Assembly: GCF_900231165.1 (NCBI RefSeq)
Contig: NZ_LT960614.1
Span: forward strand, 2,168,550-2,232,549
DNA: 64,000 bases
Direction: 5' to 3'
From: Hartmannibacter diazotrophicus
GTDB taxonomy: Bacteria; Pseudomonadota; Alphaproteobacteria; Rhizobiales; Pleomorphomonadaceae
This document shows, in pieces, positions 19,717 to 28,830 of this stretch (positions within the stretch are counted from its first letter, which is position 1; each line of letters opens with the position of its first letter). The translations under genes were made by a program, and so were the position numbers. A model generated the notes under the pieces. It was not told the origin of the DNA and ran no database searches. It worked only from the letters and a program-made list of their open reading frames with translations.

Positions 19717-20940
19717 TCAGGCGGAGCGGGGGAGCGATGTCTCCGCCGCCAGTTCCGGCGGTTTCCAGCCGTAGATCCAGTCCATCCGCGAGCGCAGTCC
19801 GACCTCGCCGAAGAGACCGATGGCCGCATTTCGGGCAAACGCCTTGAGTCCGGAAAAGCCGTAGACCTCGACATTGCGGTTGGCCGTGTCGATCACCCGC
19901 CGCACGCGGGCGCCGCGCATGGCCTCATATCGCTTCAGCGCCTGCGGAATGTCGCCGTGGCCGAAGAGCAGGGACCCGAGCACCGCCGCATCCTCGATGG
20001 CCATGGCGCCGCCTTGCGCGGCGGTTGGCAGCATCGCGTGGGCGGCGTCTCCCATGAGCGCGATGCGGCCTCTGGCCCACGGGCCCGACGGATCGACGGC
20101 GCAGAGTGCCCACTTGCGCCAGGTTTTCGGCAGACCAAGCAGATGACGGACCTGGCGCGGCCAGTCCTGATAGCAGGAGAGGACATCCACGGGCGAGGCC
20201 GGATGATCCCAGCCTTCCTCGCGCCAGTCGGCGGCCAGAATCGCGACGAGATTGAGTTCCCGCGCGGAACGGACGGGATAGTGGACAAGATGGCGGCCGG
20301 CGCCCATCCAGAGATTGGTCTCGCCGAGGAGTTGGTCGCGCTGGCCGTCGGGCAGGCTTTCCGCAGGGGTCGTCGCCCGGAAGGCGATCTTGCCGGAGTA
20401 GCGCGCCGGAGCGCCACCGAGAAGCCGGGTGCGGACCTCGCTGCGCACGCCGTCGGCGCCGATCAGCACGGGCACGCGGACCGGCTTGTCCTCCATCCCG
20501 AGACGAGCGGCAACGCCATCCTCGGTCTCTTGCGCCTCGCCGAGCGGGCAATCGAGCTTGAGGGCGATATTCGGTTCGGCGCGAACGGCGTCGAGCAGGA
20601 CGGACTGCAGATCGGCCCGGTGAAAATTCCAGTAGGGAGCGCCATAACGGCTGGCCGCCGATGCGCCGAGCGGCAGCGTGGCGATCGGCTGGTTGAGCCG
20701 GGCATCGAAGACGCGGAGCGCTTCGATCGCGACGCCCTTCCTGGCGAGCTCCGGCCCAAGCCCAAGCGCGAGCAGGACATGCGCGGCGTTGGGTGAAATC
20801 TGGATGCCGGCTCCGACTTCCGACAGTGCGCTTGCCCGTTCGGCAAGGACCACCTGCCGGCCCTGTCGCGCAAGGACCAGGGCCAGCGTCAGCCCCGCGA
20901 CGCCGGCACCGACGATCAGGGCATCCGCATCAAAGGACAC
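19717..20940 (-). CDS. FAD-dependent monooxygenase (salicylate hydroxylase/UbiH-like)
   Basis: The 407-residue flavoprotein has the N-terminal dinucleotide motif VGAGVAGLTLALVLARQG, the middle GADGVRSEVR motif that binds FAD and NADPH, and the C-terminal GDAAHAMLPTAAQGGAMAIEDAAVL that contacts flavin ribityl. These define class A aromatic hydroxylases. The substrate cannot be read from sequence. It stands alone, with a short zinc-binding protein gene upstream on the same strand, 53 bp away. Confidence 0.9.
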   Translation of the reverse strand: MSFDADALIVGAGVAGLTLALVLARQGRQVVLAERASALSEVGAGIQISPNAAHVLLALGLGPELARKGVAIEALRVFDARLNQPIATLPLGASAASRYGAPYWNFHRADLQSVLLDAVRAEPNIALKLDCPLGEAQETEDGVAARLGMEDKPVRVPVLIGADGVRSEVRTRLLGGAPARYSGKIAFRATTPAESLPDGQRDQLLGETNLWMGAGRHLVHYPVRSARELNLVAILAADWREEGWDHPASPVDVLSCYQDWPRQVRHLLGLPKTWRKWALCAVDPSGPWARGRIALMGDAAHAMLPTAAQGGAMAIEDAAVLGSLLFGHGDIPQALKRYEAMRGARVRRVIDTANRNVEVYGFSGLKAFARNAAIGLFGEVGLRSRMDWIYGWKPPELAAETSLPRSA

Positions 20941-20993
20941 GTCAGTCTCCAGACAATTTCTTCCATCCGGACCACGTCGGGCCAGAAGGATGC

Positions 20994-21239
20994 TCAGGCC
21001 GCCTCGACGTCCCAGGCGCAGCCGGCCGGAACCGAGTCCGTGCCGTGCAGCGAAGCATCATACTTGTAGAGAGTCGAGCAATAGGGGCAGATCTTCTCGT
21101 CGTCATCGCCCATGTCGAGGAAGACATGCGGATGGTCGAACGGGGGCTTGGCGCCGACGCACATGAATTCGCGTGCGCCGATGCGGACGACATCCACGCC
21201 AGCGTCATTTTGAAAATGCGGGACGACCGAATGAGCCAT
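20994..21239 (-). CDS. Short zinc-finger protein, zf-CHCC (NDUFS6-like)
   Basis: The 81-residue product has the layout of the bacterial counterpart of respiratory complex I subunit NDUFS6: EFMCVGAKPPFDHPHVFLDM followed by KICPYCSTLYKYD, giving Cys, His, Cys and Cys zinc ligands. In alphaproteobacteria this protein is associated with complex I. The ATG at 21237-21239 gives MAHSVVPHFQND; a longer open frame upstream lacks homology. It is divergent from the hydrolase gene at 21467. Confidence 0.88.
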   Translation of the reverse strand: MAHSVVPHFQNDAGVDVVRIGAREFMCVGAKPPFDHPHVFLDMGDDDEKICPYCSTLYKYDASLHGTDSVPAGCAWDVEAA

Positions 21240-21466
21240 GAGGATCGACTTTCCTGATTTCGCAACACGTGGAGCGACGATGCGGCGCACCTTATCCGCT
21301 CGGTGCGGGGATGTGTAGACGGTTTCGGGGATTTTGAGAACAGCCGGGCATTGAAACACCGTCGTCATCGGTGCAGCAGTTTCTACGCACCGGAGCGGCT
21401 TCGAACGCTATGCTCCCCGCCACACCTGCCGCGAGTCGGCCAGATTGCCATTGACCGGAACAAAGC

Positions 21467-22216
21467 ATGCCGAGTTTCAGCCACAACGGACTTGAGTTTT
21501 CCTACCTCGACGAGGGGGAGGGCGAGCCGATCCTTCTCATCCACGGCTTTGCCTCCAACAAGATGATCAACTGGAGCTACACGAGCTGGGTGACGACCCT
21601 GACCAAGGCGGGCCGGCGTGTGCTTGCCATCGACAACCGGGGCCACGGCGAAAGCGTCAAGCTCTACGATCCGGAGGATTACACGTCCTCGAAGATGGCT
21701 AGCGACGCCGTGGCGCTGCTCGACCATCTCGGCCTGAAGAGCGCCGACGTCATGGGCTATTCCATGGGCGCGCGCATCGCCTCCATCATGGCGCTCGAGG
21801 CGCCGGACCGTGTCCGCGGCCTCATCTTCGGCGGCCTCGGCATGGGGCTCGTCTCCGGCGTCGGAGGCTCGGCGCCCATCGTGGAGGCGCTGGAGGCCAA
21901 GTCCATCGACGACGTCACGGACCAGACCGGGCGCATGTTCCGTGCCTTCGCCGAGCAGACCAAGAGCGACCTCAAGGCGCTGGCCGCCTGCATGCGCTCC
22001 ATTCGCCAGAAGGTCAGCCCGGAGGATGTCGGCAAGATCACGCATCCGGTCCTCGTCGCCGTTGGCACCAAGGACACTGTCGCGGGCTCGGCTGACGAAC
22101 TGGCAGCGCTGTTGCCGAACGGCAAGGCGCTCAACATCGAGGGTCGCGACCACATGCTGGCCGTCGGCGACAAGGTCTACAAGGCCGGCGTCCTGGAATT
22201 CCTCGACGCGCTGTAA
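21467..22216 (+). CDS. Alpha/beta hydrolase
   Basis: The 249-residue protein has the complete catalytic set: oxyanion region LLIHGFASNK, nucleophile Ser in GYSMGARIAS, acid in VAVGTKDTVAG, and His in GRDHMLAVGDK. No signal peptide is present, so it is cytosolic. The family includes esterases, lactonases and dehalogenases, and the substrate cannot be decided. Its stop lies 18 bp from the convergent enoyl-CoA hydratase stop. Confidence 0.9.
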   Translation: MPSFSHNGLEFSYLDEGEGEPILLIHGFASNKMINWSYTSWVTTLTKAGRRVLAIDNRGHGESVKLYDPEDYTSSKMASDAVALLDHLGLKSADVMGYSMGARIASIMALEAPDRVRGLIFGGLGMGLVSGVGGSAPIVEALEAKSIDDVTDQTGRMFRAFAEQTKSDLKALAACMRSIRQKVSPEDVGKITHPVLVAVGTKDTVAGSADELAALLPNGKALNIEGRDHMLAVGDKVYKAGVLEFLDAL

Positions 22217-22234
22217 AACCGCGCAGGCCGAGGC

Positions 22235-23026
22235 CTATCGCCCCGAAAAGGCGGGCTTGCGCTTCTCGGCAAAGGCGGCCCGTCCTTCCGCGTAGTCGGC
22301 GCTGTTGAAGCAGCGGTCGGCGGCGGCAAGCGCGGCCTTGCGCTCGGGGCTTCCCGGCGGCGTTTCGAGCGTCGCAATGGCGGATTTCGCGGCCATCTGC
22401 GTCAGCGGTGCAAGATCGGCAAGGCCAGCCACATAGTCGGCGACGTAGCAGGCAAGCGCATCCCTGGCAACGAGACGGTCGAGGAAGCCGAGGCTCTTGG
22501 CTTCGGCCGCGTCGAACTTCCGGGCGGTGAAGATCAGGTCCTTGGTGCTCGAAGGACCCAGCAGACGCACGAAGTCGGCGATGGCGTCGGGCGGATAGGC
22601 AAGGCCGAGCTTGGCGGCCGGAATGGCAAAGGTCGCGCCTTCCGCGCCGATGCGGATGTCGCAGGCGGCGGCAAGCCCCATGCCGCCGCCCATGCAGAAG
22701 CCCCGGATCATCGCGATGGTCGGTTTGGACGCCGAGCGGAGCGCCGCAAAGGAGTCTTCGTTGGCGGCCTCGTAGGCGCGCGACGTCTCGGCGTCCCTGC
22801 GCACCGTCGCGAACTCGGAAATATCGGCGCCTGAAATGAACGTCTCTTCGCCTGCGCCGCGCAACACGATGACCCGGACGGCGGGATCGGCGTCGAGCGC
22901 CGCGACGGCCGCCGGCAGGGCTTGCCACATCGCGAAGGAGACCGCGTTGTGGCGCCGTGTGTTGTCCACAACCAGCCAGCCGACATTGCCTTCGATGAAC
23001 GTTCTGATTTCGCCTTGCTCGGCCAT
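22235..23026 (-). CDS. Enoyl-CoA hydratase/isomerase family protein
   Basis: The 263-residue crotonase-fold enzyme shows the CoA-binding and oxyanion segments GAGEETFISGADISEF and MIRGFCMGGGMGLAAACDIRIG. These fit hydration or isomerisation of an acyl-CoA. The glutamate of the second catalytic segment is not obvious (AKLGLAYPPDAIADFV), so true hydratase activity is uncertain. The start at 23026 (MAEQGEIRTF) follows GGAAAG; longer open frames upstream are without homology. Confidence 0.88.
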   Translation of the reverse strand: MAEQGEIRTFIEGNVGWLVVDNTRRHNAVSFAMWQALPAAVAALDADPAVRVIVLRGAGEETFISGADISEFATVRRDAETSRAYEAANEDSFAALRSASKPTIAMIRGFCMGGGMGLAAACDIRIGAEGATFAIPAAKLGLAYPPDAIADFVRLLGPSSTKDLIFTARKFDAAEAKSLGFLDRLVARDALACYVADYVAGLADLAPLTQMAAKSAIATLETPPGSPERKAALAAADRCFNSADYAEGRAAFAEKRKPAFSGR

Positions 23027-23304
23027 GGGCGGGCTTCTTTCCTTGTCCGGTTGGCATGAAACGCAATGGCCGCCGACGATGACGGACGAGGGTCCGCACC
23101 ATGTCGGGGAACTGCGCGATGCATTCAACATCTCGTTATCGACTTTGAGGGCCGAGTGAAGCAACTTTTGCCGAAGCTGTGCTAAAGTGCGCCAAATTGA
23201 CCCAAACACGGGGCCAAGCTGATCGAAACACAGGGAAGGGCGGGCGCTTGCGATACGGCCGTTGAAAGGGCCCAAAAAGCGCAGAAGTCCCGGAAGGCGG
23301 AGAC

Positions 23305-24150
23305 ATGGCAAATTCCTCAATGGGTAGCGGCGCGCGGACCCCGGTCCGGCGGCTGGAGACGGTCGATCCGGTGTGGCATCGCCTGCGCGAAGAGGCCGAG
23401 GCGGTCGTCTCGCGCGAGCCGGCGCTCGGCGGTTTTCTCCATCGCACGATCCTCGACCAGACGCGGCTGGAGGATGCGGTTGCCGAGCGGGTCGCCGACC
23501 GGCTCGATCATTCCGTCGTGCCTGCCGCGATGATTCGTCAGGCCTTCCGCGAGGCGATCGATGACGATGCCTCCATCGGCGAGGCCTTCCGGGTCGACAT
23601 CGGTGCGGTTTTCGATCGCGATCCCGCTTGCGACCGCTTCATCGACCCGCTGCTCTATTTCAAGGGCTTTCATGCCATCGAGGCCCAGCGGCTGGCTCAC
23701 TGGCTGTGGATGCGCGGGCGTCAGGATCTGGCGCTCTATCTCCAGTCGCGCATGTCCGAGGTCTTCCAGGTTGACGTCCATCCCGAGGTCAAGCTCGGCC
23801 GCGGGCTTTTCTTCGATCACGCCACGGGCATCGTCATCGGCCAGACAGCCGTGATCGAGGACGACGTCTCGATCCTCCAGGGCGTGACGCTGGGCGGAAC
23901 CGGCAAGGAATCGGGCGACCGCCATCCGAAGATCCGCAAGGGCGTGCTGATCGGTGCGGGCGCGAAGGTGCTCGGCAACATCGAGGTCGGCGCCTGCTCG
24001 CGCGTTGCCGCCGGCTCGGTGGTGCTGCGGCCCGTGCCGCCCTGCACGACGGTGGCTGGCGTGCCGGCCCGTGTGGTCGGTGAGGCGGGCTGCTCCGAAC
24101 CGGCGCGCACGATGGACCAGATGCTGGCCGCATCCGAACCCGGCAACTAA
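23305..24150 (+). CDS. cysE: Serine O-acetyltransferase
   Basis: The 281-residue enzyme makes O-acetylserine from serine and acetyl-CoA, the first committed step of cysteine synthesis. The N-terminal alpha-helical domain (DPVWHRLREEAEAVVSREP) and the left-handed beta-helix with hexapeptide repeats (GRGLFFDHATGIVIGQTAVI, GVTLGGTGKESGDRHPKI) are typical CysE, including the catalytic DHATG histidine. GGAGAC precedes the ATG. It is followed by a DUF3126 gene, an arrangement common in the order. Confidence 0.95.
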   Translation: MANSSMGSGARTPVRRLETVDPVWHRLREEAEAVVSREPALGGFLHRTILDQTRLEDAVAERVADRLDHSVVPAAMIRQAFREAIDDDASIGEAFRVDIGAVFDRDPACDRFIDPLLYFKGFHAIEAQRLAHWLWMRGRQDLALYLQSRMSEVFQVDVHPEVKLGRGLFFDHATGIVIGQTAVIEDDVSILQGVTLGGTGKESGDRHPKIRKGVLIGAGAKVLGNIEVGACSRVAAGSVVLRPVPPCTTVAGVPARVVGEAGCSEPARTMDQMLAASEPGN

Positions 24151-24373
24151 CTGTCACGCGGGTGCCGGCGAGTGGCGCCTGCAATCCGCGCCGCCGGGAA
24201 CGTGGCCTCGGGTTGGACACAGGGGCTTCGTCGGGGCTTTCAATCGTAGTTCGGGAAATTCCCGACCCAAGGGTTGGAAGCGCCGCGCGGCTGTGTCATA
24301 CGGCTTTCTCAAGCGCTTTCGGCGGCCCGTTTGCCGCCGGGAGCCGGATGCCAAAGCAAGGTGAGAAACGCTT

Positions 24374-24580
24374 TTGACCAGCGAAGAACTCCAGAAAATC
24401 GAAAACTTCCTGCGCAGGACCTTCAATTCGCCCACCATCAGCGTGCGGATGCGGCCGAAGAAGGATGACTCGGCGGAAGTTTACGTCGGTGAGGAATTCA
24501 TCGGCATCGTCTTCAAGGACGAGGAGGATGGCGACTACAATTTCAATATGGCCATCCTCGACGTCGATCTTGAAGACTGA
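24374..24580 (+). CDS. DUF3126 family protein, 68 residues
   Basis: The short acidic protein (TSEELQKIENFLRRTFN at the start, YNFNMAILDVDLED at the end) matches DUF3126, a small conserved alphaproteobacterial family of unknown function found next to cysE. It begins with TTG, supported by AAGGTGAG eight bases upstream; no ATG or GTG start in frame gives the family N-terminus. The 223 bases between cysE and this gene hold no other feature. Confidence 0.85.
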   Translation: MTSEELQKIENFLRRTFNSPTISVRMRPKKDDSAEVYVGEEFIGIVFKDEEDGDYNFNMAILDVDLED

Positions 24581-24639
24581 CCAGTTCGGAAGCCGGAAGC
24601 AGTCTCTTGGGCTGCTCCGGCCTCCCGCTGTTCAAGGCG

Positions 24640-25434
24640 TCAGCTCGGAAAGACGCCGAAACGGACCATCAGGGCATTCATGGCCCGTGACAGTTCCCGC
24701 CACTCGGGCAGGAGCCCGCGTCGGAAGCGCAGCTGGACGGAAAGTCCCCCGCTGGCATTGACCTCGCTGATGCAGGTCGTCGGGTAGCCCGTGCCGTCCT
24801 CTCGCATGCAATGCACGGTGAAGGGCCTGGTCGAACCGGGCTCGAAATAGACCTCCTCGCCGGGCAAGCCGGAATCTTCCGAAAGCTTCCTCCCGACCAG
24901 CCCCTCCGGGGCCTTCAGCCGGTCATCAGTGAAGAAGTGCTGGTAGACGCTGGACAGCCGTCCGGCGCTGTCGGTGGCCGACTGTTGCTTCTGGATCGTC
25001 AGATAGAAGAAGGGCGGCGTTGCGGACGTGTCGGCGAAGTCCTTCGCCGTCGCGCTGGTATAGCCCTCCAGCGACGGCCAGTGAATCTGCAGATCGAGAC
25101 GCAAAACCTCGCCCTCCCGCCGTTCGTTTCCATAGCGGATCATGTTCGCGGGCACGGTGAGGCGCATGCCGTTGACGCTCACGGCGAGCGGCGTCGGATC
25201 GGAAGACTTGTCTTCGGTTTCGAATAGATCCGACGACCACCTGAGGCCGAAATTGATCACGAGCATCGCCCCCGCGATCATCAGCGAAATCGAGGCAAGG
25301 CGCAAAGGCCAGCTCGTCCGCTCCGTTCGCCGGAATCGGCGCACCTCGAAGTCGCTTTGGCTGAGATCGATCGGGCTGGTCCTGGTCGACGTGGCCGCCT
25401 CCCATTTTGAAACGGAACTGTACCGGGAAGGCAC
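24640..25434 (-). CDS. Hypothetical membrane-anchored protein
   Basis: I do not recognise a named function. The product has a basic N-terminal part (FEVRRFRRTERTSWP), one transmembrane helix (SLMIAGAMLVINFGL) and a roughly 190-residue soluble domain expected outside the membrane, with two cysteines near the C-terminus (HCMREDG and TTCISEV). The start is uncertain: the frame stays open to 25614 but overlaps the divergent gene there, so GTG at 25434 was taken; a TTG closer to the membrane helix is also possible. The other upstream residues look non-coding. Confidence 0.65.
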   Translation of the reverse strand: MPSRYSSVSKWEAATSTRTSPIDLSQSDFEVRRFRRTERTSWPLRLASISLMIAGAMLVINFGLRWSSDLFETEDKSSDPTPLAVSVNGMRLTVPANMIRYGNERREGEVLRLDLQIHWPSLEGYTSATAKDFADTSATPPFFYLTIQKQQSATDSAGRLSSVYQHFFTDDRLKAPEGLVGRKLSEDSGLPGEEVYFEPGSTRPFTVHCMREDGTGYPTTCISEVNASGGLSVQLRFRRGLLPEWRELSRAMNALMVRFGVFPS

Positions 25435-25586
25435 AAATCTGAGTATGAAACTATTGCTGCAAGATCGATTATCGTGGTTAATTTCCCGTAAATGCGGTAC
25501 TTTTTCCAAACGGTACGGCGATTGCTCCAGTGAGACCAACAGTCCTGTTTTTTGTGCCAGTTTGATGGCTCTGGAGGCTTTGGGGT

Positions 25587-25919
25587 ATGACGGGTACGGA
25601 GCTTTATGCAGCATTCATGGTGACGCTTTCGGGCTTCGTTGCGTCCGGGGTGATTGCGTCCTTCTATCAGCTGGTCACGACCCGGCCCTGTCGCTTCGAG
25701 CTTGCCGAGGAGGGGACCTTTCCCGTCATCGCCGCCATCATCACCTGCATGTTCGCAGGTCCGGTGATCCTGATGCGCAATGCGCTTCGCGCGCGCCGGA
25801 TCGAGCATCGCCCGGTCAGCTGGCTCTTCGCCACCACGCTGATCGCCGGCGGATGGAGCCTGTGTTCGGGCACCGTCGTGGTCTCGTTGTGCATGGCCTT
25901 GGGCCACAGCTTCACCTGA
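25587..25919 (+). CDS. Small integral membrane protein
   Basis: The 110-residue product has three hydrophobic segments (FMVTLSGFVASGVIASFY, VIAAIITCMFAGPVILM, WLFATTLIAGGWSLCSG) and no recognised catalytic motif. It resembles an uncharacterised membrane family seen in Rhizobiales. It is divergent from the anchored hypothetical gene at 24640-25434. A clear terminator follows. Confidence 0.75.
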   Translation: MTGTELYAAFMVTLSGFVASGVIASFYQLVTTRPCRFELAEEGTFPVIAAIITCMFAGPVILMRNALRARRIEHRPVSWLFATTLIAGGWSLCSGTVVVSLCMALGHSFT

Positions 25920-25997
25920 TCCGGTCAGGAGACCTGGGGGCTGGCGCCGAGGCCGGATGAGGGAGCCTCGAAGTCGACGGCCGATGATGACCCGTTG

Positions 25998-26020
25998 GAG
26001 CCCGGCTTTGCCGGGCTCTT
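25998..26020 (+). terminator. Terminator after the small membrane protein gene
   Basis: A perfect 9-bp stem (25998-26006 with 26010-26018) closes a TTT loop and is followed by TTGCCGTTT. It lies 80 bp after the stop codon. Confidence 0.7.
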
Positions 26021-26080
26021 GCCGTTTCAAGGGCCTTCCTTCGATAGCCCGTCGTCACCGATTTTCAGAAACAAATTTTC

Positions 26081-26112
26081 AAAAACAAAACGGCGGCCCG
26101 AAAGGCCGCCGT
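26081..26112 (-). terminator. Rho-independent terminator of rpmG
   Basis: A perfect 9-bp stem (26090-26098 with 26104-26112); read on the minus strand it is followed by TTTTGTTTTTG, so it ends transcripts coming from rpmG. Confidence 0.88.
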
Positions 26113-26163
26113 CTTTGCATTCATCGATGGTGTGTCGCTGGCGCGGGTGACGCGCCGGCGGAC

Positions 26164-26331
26164 TCACTTGATCTTGGTTTCCTTGAACTCGACGTGCTTG
26201 CGCGCGATCGGGTCGTACTTCTTCATGACCATCTTGTCGGTCATGGTGCGGGAGTTCTTCTTGGTGACGTAGAAAAAGCCCGTGTCTGCCGTCGAAAGCA
26301 GCTTGATCTTGATGGTCGTTGCCTTGGCCAT
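26164..26331 (-). CDS. rpmG: 50S ribosomal protein L33
   Basis: The 55-residue basic protein starts [20 protein letters not shown] and ends [11 protein letters not shown], a textbook L33 of the large ribosomal subunit. It lacks the zinc-binding cysteines of the CXXC-type L33, so it is the C-minus form. It has its own terminator. Confidence 0.97.
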   Translation of the reverse strand: MAKATTIKIKLLSTADTGFFYVTKKNSRTMTDKMVMKKYDPIARKHVEFKETKIK

Positions 26332-26506
26332 GACGCCAACATCCTTCCGAATGAGAGGAATTTCGGCCGCGCTGGCCGAGGCCGGTCCGAAAGGGCCGAC
26401 AGTTGCGGCGCAAACTAGTCAAACCGCGGCGAATGTCAAGGATCCTTCACAGTCTGCCCCGGCGACATTTCATCTGCGGAACTGGGCTGGCCGCTTGCTG
26501 GGCCCG

Positions 26507-27028
26507 ATGAATGGCCCCGGTCTTGGTAAGGCGGCGCCGGACTTGGTAAGAGAGGGCGTGTGCCTTTGGAGACCGGACCCCTTGCAAGTTCTTTTTGCGC
26601 TTCTGCTGCTCGTGTCTGCGCTGACCTTTCCCCTCGGCGCGACCTTGCCGCTGCTGACGGTGGACCGGCTCTATTTTTTCGAGGAAGCGCCCTCGCTCGT
26701 CGCGATTCTGCTGCAGCTCTGGACCGACGGCGACCGCCTGCTGGCGTTCGTGGTCTGTCTGGCCTCGCTGGTCTTTCCGCTGATGAAATTGACGGCCCTG
26801 TTCCTCGGCGGCTTTGGCGCGGCGACCTCCATCGTCCGGCATCTGCACGCGCTCGGCCGATGGTCGATGATGGATGTGCTGATCGTGGCGCTGGTGATCT
26901 TTGCGGCCAAGACGAGCGGCTTTGCCACCGCCGTCACCCAGCCGGGCCTCTGGTTCTATCTGGCCTCGGCGCTTTCCGCCGCTTTGGCCAGCCTGGTCCT
27001 GGAGAAGGTGAGGGCGGTCAGCAAATGA
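26507..27028 (+). CDS. Paraquat-inducible protein A family membrane protein
   Basis: The 173-residue product has about four membrane segments and matches one half of PqiA: FPLGATLPLLTVDRLYFFEE, LVFPLMKL, GRWSMMDVLIVALVIFAAK and the helix before the C-terminus. PqiA partners with PqiB-type proteins to move lipids between membranes; no pqiB is present here, so the role is open. The start is uncertain: ATG at 26507 was taken, but a GTG near 26559 just before CLWRPDP is possible. It overlaps the convergent acetyltransferase gene by 11 bp. Confidence 0.75.
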   Translation: MNGPGLGKAAPDLVREGVCLWRPDPLQVLFALLLLVSALTFPLGATLPLLTVDRLYFFEEAPSLVAILLQLWTDGDRLLAFVVCLASLVFPLMKLTALFLGGFGAATSIVRHLHALGRWSMMDVLIVALVIFAAKTSGFATAVTQPGLWFYLASALSAALASLVLEKVRAVSK

Positions 27029-27626
27029 CGGGCACCTGCGGCGTGGCGCTCTCCGGCAGGAGACCCACGAGCCGCGGATCGTCGCAGACCTCCACCTGCA
27101 CGTCATAGGCGCGAAAGCCGCTTGCCATGTAGAAGGGCAGGGCGCGCGGGGAATCGAAATGGCATGTGTGGACGAAGACCCGCCGCGTCTCGGGGCTTGC
27201 AAAGGCGATCCGGAGACCGGCGTCCATCAGCCAGCGGCCGATGCCCTTGCCCTCGATGCCCGGAACGAGCCCGAAGAAGGCAAGCTCCACATTGGCCGGA
27301 TCGGTGAAGTCGAGTTCGACGATGCCGACAGCCTCGTCGCCGCGCCTCGCGAGCTGGATGTCACGGCGAGGGTCAGAGAGGAGCGCCGCAAGCGCCGTCT
27401 CGTCCATCGCCAGGCGCGACCACCACATCCAGTCCTCGCCGATCCGGCGAAAGAGCGCCCGGAACTCCTCGGTGCCTATGCCATCCGCCCGCTCCAGGCG
27501 AAAACCGTCCGGGCAGGGAAATGGCGCGCCCTCGGGAGCAACCGTCCGCTCGAGGAAGGTGACAACGGTTGCGATCTTGCCCTTTGGAACCGGGTGGAAG
27601 CCGTCCGCGAGTGCCTTGGCGGTCAT
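27018..27626 (-). CDS. GNAT family N-acetyltransferase
   Basis: The 202-residue protein carries the acetyl-CoA binding signature FFGLVPGIEGKGIGRWLMD (motif A, Q/R-x-x-G-x-G/A form) with flanking beta strands GIVELDF and FVHTCHFDSPRALPFYMASGF. The acceptor is not predictable. Its start overlaps the NUDIX stop by four bases (27623-27626), so the two are translationally coupled, with DUF983 at the head of the group. Confidence 0.88.
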   Translation of the reverse strand: MTAKALADGFHPVPKGKIATVVTFLERTVAPEGAPFPCPDGFRLERADGIGTEEFRALFRRIGEDWMWWSRLAMDETALAALLSDPRRDIQLARRGDEAVGIVELDFTDPANVELAFFGLVPGIEGKGIGRWLMDAGLRIAFASPETRRVFVHTCHFDSPRALPFYMASGFRAYDVQVEVCDDPRLVGLLPESATPQVPVIC

Positions 27627-28369
27627 AGCGTCTCGTGCACGAAAGTCTCCCCGACGGGACGGTAGAAGACGGCGGGGCCACCAGGTGACAAAGCCGGATC
27701 CTTGACGAGCCGGTTCTTCAGGTCGTGGATCACCGAGCGTGTGATGCGCGGAAGTTCCAGATCGTCCGCCTCGTCGAGTGTCGGCCAGGCGATGTTCTCA
27801 AGTTCGCCGGTCCCCGCGACGCCGTCCGGCGCGAGCGCGATGGCGTCGGCCCAGACGACGAAGAAGCGGCTGTCGAATCGGCGGACCCGTCCCGGCGGCG
27901 TGATGGCGCGCGCAAGGAGCCGAAGCGCGCCAAGGTCTGGCGCAACGCGTGCATCGCGAAAGGGCGCCCAGTCCTCGCAGACCACGCGGGCAAGATCCGT
28001 CTCGCTCTTGCCGATCAGGTAGCCCGTCTCTTCGGCGGTCTCGCGCAAGGCGCAAAGCGCCAGCCCGCGCGCCCGGGCAGCGCTCGGCTTCGGCCGCATG
28101 CGGTCCATCAGGCGGTCGCGGACGATGGGATCGAGTTCGCTCGCCGCGAAGGCGCGGCCGTCCGTCGGATCGACCCGCCCACCGGGGAAGACGTAAGCCG
28201 CCGGCATGAAGGCATCCTTGGCGGGCCGCCGGCCCATGAGCACGCGGATACCCGACAGCGTCTTGTCGAGGATCAGGATGGTCGCCGCATCCTTCGGGCG
28301 GAGGTAGCCGGGCTTCTCGCCGTTGGCGCCGGTCCGGTTGCCGGTGCGCCCGTGCATCGGCGCGTTCAT
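27623..28369 (-). CDS. NUDIX hydrolase
   Basis: The 248-residue enzyme should hydrolyse a nucleoside diphosphate linked to another group. The NUDIX core is visible as FPGGRVDP followed, after an insertion, by LCALRETAEETGYLIG with the REx2EExG metal-binding signature. The long spacing between the GG segment and the RE helix resembles the NUDT7/NUDT19-like (CoA diphosphatase) branch. It starts at the stop of the DUF983 gene and is four-base coupled to the acetyltransferase. Confidence 0.9.
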   Translation of the reverse strand: MNAPMHGRTGNRTGANGEKPGYLRPKDAATILILDKTLSGIRVLMGRRPAKDAFMPAAYVFPGGRVDPTDGRAFAASELDPIVRDRLMDRMRPKPSAARARGLALCALRETAEETGYLIGKSETDLARVVCEDWAPFRDARVAPDLGALRLLARAITPPGRVRRFDSRFFVVWADAIALAPDGVAGTGELENIAWPTLDEADDLELPRITRSVIHDLKNRLVKDPALSPGGPAVFYRPVGETFVHETL

Positions 28370-28830
28370 CAGGCGGTCTCGACGCTGAGGGCAGGATCGC
28401 GCGGGATGTCGTCTCCCTCCTGCGAGCGGGGATCGAAGCCGTGCATGTAGCGCGCCCACTGGAAGCCCACGACCGCACCCTTGATCGGCTGCAGCAGGGC
28501 GAGCGACATGACGAGCGCAAGTGTCGGCCACAGCGTCATCTGCAGCCAGAGCACCGGATGAAAGGCCGTTTCCACCATCAGGACCAGCGGCACGATGACA
28601 TGGCCGACGATGACGATGGTGAAATAGGGGGCCGCGTCGTCCGATCGCTCGTGCGAGAGGTTTTCGCCGCAGGCCTCGCAGGCCGGAACGACCTTGAGGT
28701 ATTTGCGGAACAGCCGCCCGTTGCCGCAGGCGGGGCAGCGGCAAAGGAAGCCGGACCGCATGGCCGGGCCCAAGGGGCGCTTCGGCAGCTCGTCTTCCGG
28801 TGCGGCAGGCTTCCACGTCTCAATCGTCAT
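28369..28830 (-). CDS. DUF983 zinc-ribbon membrane protein
   Basis: The 153-residue protein starts with a four-cysteine ribbon (CRCPACGNGRLF and CEACGENLSHE) and then has two membrane helices (YFTIVIVGHVIVPLVLMV and LWPTLALVMSLALLQPIKGAVV). This is the DUF983 family, whose function is not known. In many relatives it lies between rnr and the NUDIX gene; here no rnr is found upstream, so the neighbourhood is broken on this side. Confidence 0.9.
   Translation of the reverse strand: MTIETWKPAAPEDELPKRPLGPAMRSGFLCRCPACGNGRLFRKYLKVVPACEACGENLSHERSDDAAPYFTIVIVGHVIVPLVLMVETAFHPVLWLQMTLWPTLALVMSLALLQPIKGAVVGFQWARYMHGFDPRSQEGDDIPRDPALSVETA

Noticed and set aside
24926-25405. 159-codon minus-strand frame starting MGGGHVDQ
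   Set aside because: It overlaps the membrane-anchored gene in another frame and lacks a plausible fold; treated as a shadow.
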